Source: an uncultured Cellvibrio sp.
GTDB lineage: Bacteria > Pseudomonadota > Gammaproteobacteria > Pseudomonadales > Cellvibrionaceae
Assembly: GCA_946886255.1 (NCBI GenBank)
Contig: CAMPIG010000248.1
Location: forward strand, 1-7,195
Length of the DNA: 7,195 nucleotides
Reading direction: 5' to 3'
The position numbers were made by a program, and so were the translations under genes. Shown piece by piece: positions 5,606 to 7,195 of this stretch (the first letter of the stretch is position 1; each line of letters opens with the position of its first letter). The notes under the pieces are model-generated. The model searched no databases, was not told the DNA's origin, and worked only from the letters and a program-made list of their open reading frames with translations.

Positions 5606-6442
5606 TTATGCTTGAAATCCCAACAGCTGCCATACCGGCCGGCAACGCGTAGGTAATACACCGAAATTGCCCAATTCCTGCCAGGGTTGGTCGGGCATGT
5701 GAAAATCACTGCCGCAAGATGCATAAAGTTGATTCGCTTCAGCGATACGCGCCAGATCCTCTGCGACGCCGGCAGCCTGTTGACCGCTGATAACTTCCAA
5801 CGCATCGCCGCCAGCAGCGGCAAAGTCACCGATCAGCGCGCACATCTTGGTTCGCGTCAGATCATATTTGCAGGGGTGCGCTAACACCGCAACTCCTGCC
5901 GCAGCGTGAATCCATTCAATAACGGTGGACATCACGGGCCACTGATATTTCACATCGGCAGGCTTTCCGGCACCGAGATATTTCTTGAATGCCGCATTCA
6001 TATTAGCTACTGCACCGATATTCACTAACCATTGGGCAAAATGAGGGCGCCCCACCAACGCATCGCCAGCCAAGGTTTGCGCGCCCTCCAGCGCATCGGA
6101 AAAGCCGGCTTTTTGCAAGCGTTCTGCAATCGCCAGCGCGCGTTGGGTACGGGCATCCTGTTGAGCGGTAATGGCATCTCGTAATGAGGAACTTGCAGTA
6201 TCTACACCCAGTCCCACAATATGCGCGCCATTCCGACCCCACTGACTGGAAAATTCGATTCCATTGATAAGCTGCACACCTTGTTGACTGGCCGCTTGCC
6301 GGGCGCTCGCCAAACCGGCTATGGTATCGTGATCTGTCAACGCCAGTACGTCGACGCCTTTCGCTTTAGCCCTCGACAACAAGGCATCAGGGCTTAAAAT
6401 ACCGTCCGACTGATTACTGTGGCAGTGAAGATCAAAAATCAA
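5606..6442 (-). CDS. rnm: PHP-domain phosphoesterase, RNase AM (YciV/TrpH) family
   Basis: A 278-residue PHP protein close to E. coli YciV. That enzyme is a 5'-3' exoribonuclease that trims rRNA 5' ends; related family members remove the 3' phosphate from nucleoside 3',5'-bisphosphates. The multi-metal site is complete: HCH (H6, H8) with D13, TDHD (36-39), E63 in GIEF, H74 in AHIVGL, H134 in GRPHF, H189 in LAHP and GSDFH (244-248). YciV-specific matches include ALEGAQTLA (117-125), FKKYLGAGK (152-160) and PWQELG (253-258). It is cytoplasmic, with no signal peptide. Translation appears to start at TTG 6442, giving MIFDLHCHS; AAGGA seven bases upstream supports this, and the protein begins where PHP domains normally begin. 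It is the first gene of the minus-strand cluster and diverges from the membrane-protein gene 82 bases away. Confidence 0.94.
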   Translation of the reverse strand: MIFDLHCHSNQSDGILSPDALLSRAKAKGVDVLALTDHDTIAGLASARQAASQQGVQLINGIEFSSQWGRNGAHIVGLGVDTASSSLRDAITAQQDARTQRALAIAERLQKAGFSDALEGAQTLAGDALVGRPHFAQWLVNIGAVANMNAAFKKYLGAGKPADVKYQWPVMSTVIEWIHAAAGVAVLAHPCKYDLTRTKMCALIGDFAAAGGDALEVISGQQAAGVAEDLARIAEANQLYASCGSDFHMPDQPWQELGNFGVLPTRCRPVWQLLGFQA

Positions 6443-6449
6443 ACAGAAT

Positions 6450-6454
6450 TCCTT
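6450..6454 (-). promoter_or_regulatory. Ribosome binding site fixing the TTG start of the PHP gene
   Basis: AAGGA on the minus strand, seven bases before TTG (6442-6440). No ATG precedes the HxH metal motif in this frame, so this site decides the start. Confidence 0.7.
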
Positions 6455-6502
6455 ACACGTCTAGTGGTACACAGGGATGGAAGCAGGAGGCGGATCAGGT
6501 CA

Positions 6503-6526
6503 ATAACAAGGGAAAAGGCTTGTTAT
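6503..6526 (+). promoter_or_regulatory. Inverted repeat holding the ribosome binding site of the membrane-protein gene
   Basis: ATAACAAG (6503-6510) and CTTGTTAT (6519-6526) are perfect 8-bp inverted repeats around the 8-base loop GGAAAAGG (6511-6518). The loop holds the purine-rich ribosome binding site (AAGG 6515-6518, six bases before the ATG). The right arm includes the first two bases of the ATG at 6525. It could be a translational control hairpin or an operator for a dimeric repressor. It lies in the 82-base divergent gap shared with the PHP gene. Confidence 0.5.
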
Positions 6527-7195
6527 GACGCAACCTATTATGACACCGGTAATGACAATGACTGAAACCGTTTCTGACAACAAAGTGGAAAATACCGTGA
6601 ATTCCGACAACTCTTCTCCAAATACCACGGCTTCGCCGGATAAAACCAACGCGCGCAAACCGAAAAAAGAAAACCTGCTGTTCAATATTCTGTTGAATAT
6701 TGTGATTCCCACCTTGATCCTGATGAAACTCAGCGGCGAACAGCATTTGGGGACACAGTGGGCCGTGGTGGTTGCGCTCGCCTTTCCGATTACTTACGGT
6801 TTGCGCGACTTTTTCATCAATCGCAAATTTAATATTTTCTCAGCGCTGGGTTTTATCAGCGTGTTGCTTACCGGCGGTATCAGCCTGCTGCAACTGGACC
6901 CGCAATATATTGCCATCAAGGAAGCCGCCATCCCCGGCCTGATCGGCCTTGTGACATTGATATCGATTAAAACACCCTATCCTCTCGTCAAAACCTTTCT
7001 CTACAATGGCACCGTTCTGAAGGTCGATAAGATTGCGGCGGCGCTCAAGCAAAACGGTACCGAAGCAGCCTTCGAAAAAACCTTGAAAAACGCTTCATTT
7101 CTGGTCGCCGGCTCGTTCTTTTTATCGTCCGCGCTGAACTATATCCTGGCGAAGATGTTGGTGGTCAGTGCGCCAGGCACAGAAGCCTTCAATGC
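6525..7195 (+). CDS. VC0807-type multi-pass inner membrane protein (3' end outside the window)
   Basis: The frame is open from ATG 6525 to the right edge (223 complete codons, no stop). Residues 1-50 are polar and rich in Asn, Thr, Ser and Lys, ending in a basic patch (NARKPKKEN) that fits a cytoplasmic N-terminus. About five hydrophobic segments follow, near 51-68, 76-93, 104-124, 133-149 and 190-213. There are polar loops with FFINRKFN (96-103) and SIKTPYPLVKTFLYNG (147-162). It resembles the VC0807 family of uncharacterised membrane proteins. The loop-helix pattern GGISLLQLDPQYIAIK...PGLIGLVTL also recalls, distantly, YciB/IspZ septation proteins, which sit beside the PHP gene in some pseudomonads. 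That link is my inference, and I assign no function. ATG codons at residues 6, 10 and 12 are alternative starts without a better ribosome binding site. Confidence 0.8.
   Translation, partial: MTQPIMTPVMTMTETVSDNKVENTVNSDNSSPNTTASPDKTNARKPKKENLLFNILLNIVIPTLILMKLSGEQHLGTQWAVVVALAFPITYGLRDFFINRKFNIFSALGFISVLLTGGISLLQLDPQYIAIKEAAIPGLIGLVTLISIKTPYPLVKTFLYNGTVLKVDKIAAALKQNGTEAAFEKTLKNASFLVAGSFFLSSALNYILAKMLVVSAPGTEAFN

Noticed and set aside
5053..5652. A 199-codon open frame on the plus strand
   Set aside because: It lies antisense across yciO, has no recognisable family pattern and is explained by the codon structure of the opposite strand. yciO is conserved along its whole length.
6472..6499. 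Three CAGG motifs at exact 12-base intervals in the divergent gap
   Set aside because: A four-base word in a purine-rich stretch is too short, and the sequence between copies is not repeated. I see no iteron or known operator.
6443..6524. Promoters for the divergent PHP and membrane-protein genes
   Set aside because: TTGACC occurs on the minus strand, but no acceptable -10 box follows at 16-18 bases. On the plus strand I found no paired boxes. Promoters must exist nearby, but I cannot place them.
6683..6702. Inverted repeat CAATATTC-TGTT-GAATATTG in the membrane-protein gene
   Set aside because: It arises from the repeated residues N-I-L-L-N-I with the same codons in the first membrane helix; chance is a sufficient explanation, although it lies only about 160 bases after the start.
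1..7195. tRNA, rRNA, CRISPR, IS ends, integrase or toxin-antitoxin genes
   Set aside because: I found no cloverleaf, repeat-spacer array, transposase motif or small gene pair on either strand. The window is almost fully used by housekeeping-type genes.

Overview
This looks like an ordinary chromosomal segment of a gammaproteobacterium, with no plasmid, phage, IS, CRISPR or RNA-gene signature. Base composition is moderate (near 50% GC by eye). The protein set (CpxA-like kinase, YciV/RNase AM-type PHP protein, YciO, ScpA/ScpB, RluB, VC0807-type membrane protein) and the Pseudomonas-like ScpA sequence point to a Pseudomonadales/Cellvibrionales-type bacterium. A Cellvibrio relative is my best guess, inferred from resemblance only.

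Layout. (1) Positions 1-559, plus strand: the C-terminal half of a CpxA-like sensor histidine kinase, cut by the left edge. (2) 560-849: a spacer with a small GC hairpin after the kinase and a weak sigma-54-like match before the next gene. (3) 850-1782, plus strand: a GGEEF diguanylate cyclase with an RxxD inhibitory site and a GAF-like N-terminus. (4) 1783-1848: a short convergent gap with an inverted repeat over the cyclase stop codon. (5) 6442 down to 1849, minus strand: five co-directional genes in transcription order, PHP/RNase AM (rnm/yciV) - yciO - scpA - scpB - rluB. (6) 6525 to the right edge, plus strand: a divergent multi-pass membrane protein of the VC0807 type, cut by the window end.

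The minus-strand block is a recognisable gammaproteobacterial neighbourhood. It joins rRNA maturation (PHP RNase, RluB pseudouridine synthase) with the kleisin and winged-helix subunits of the SMC-ScpAB condensin. scpA and scpB overlap by 4 nt (ATGA), so they are probably translationally coupled. A good promoter-like site (CTGTCA-N18-TATAAT) lies just before scpA, so scpA-scpB-rluB may be transcribed separately from the two upstream genes. E. coli, which uses MukBEF instead of SMC-ScpAB, keeps the yciV-yciO-rluB order without scpAB.

I see no new gene system. The most notable things are structural: a perfect 8-bp inverted repeat that places the ribosome binding site of the membrane-protein gene in its loop and the start codon in its stem; a perfect 10-bp hairpin in the non-conserved N-terminal extension of rluB; a perfect 9-bp hairpin at candidate internal starts of scpA; and long charged tails of opposite sign on neighbouring ScpB (acidic) and RluB (basic).
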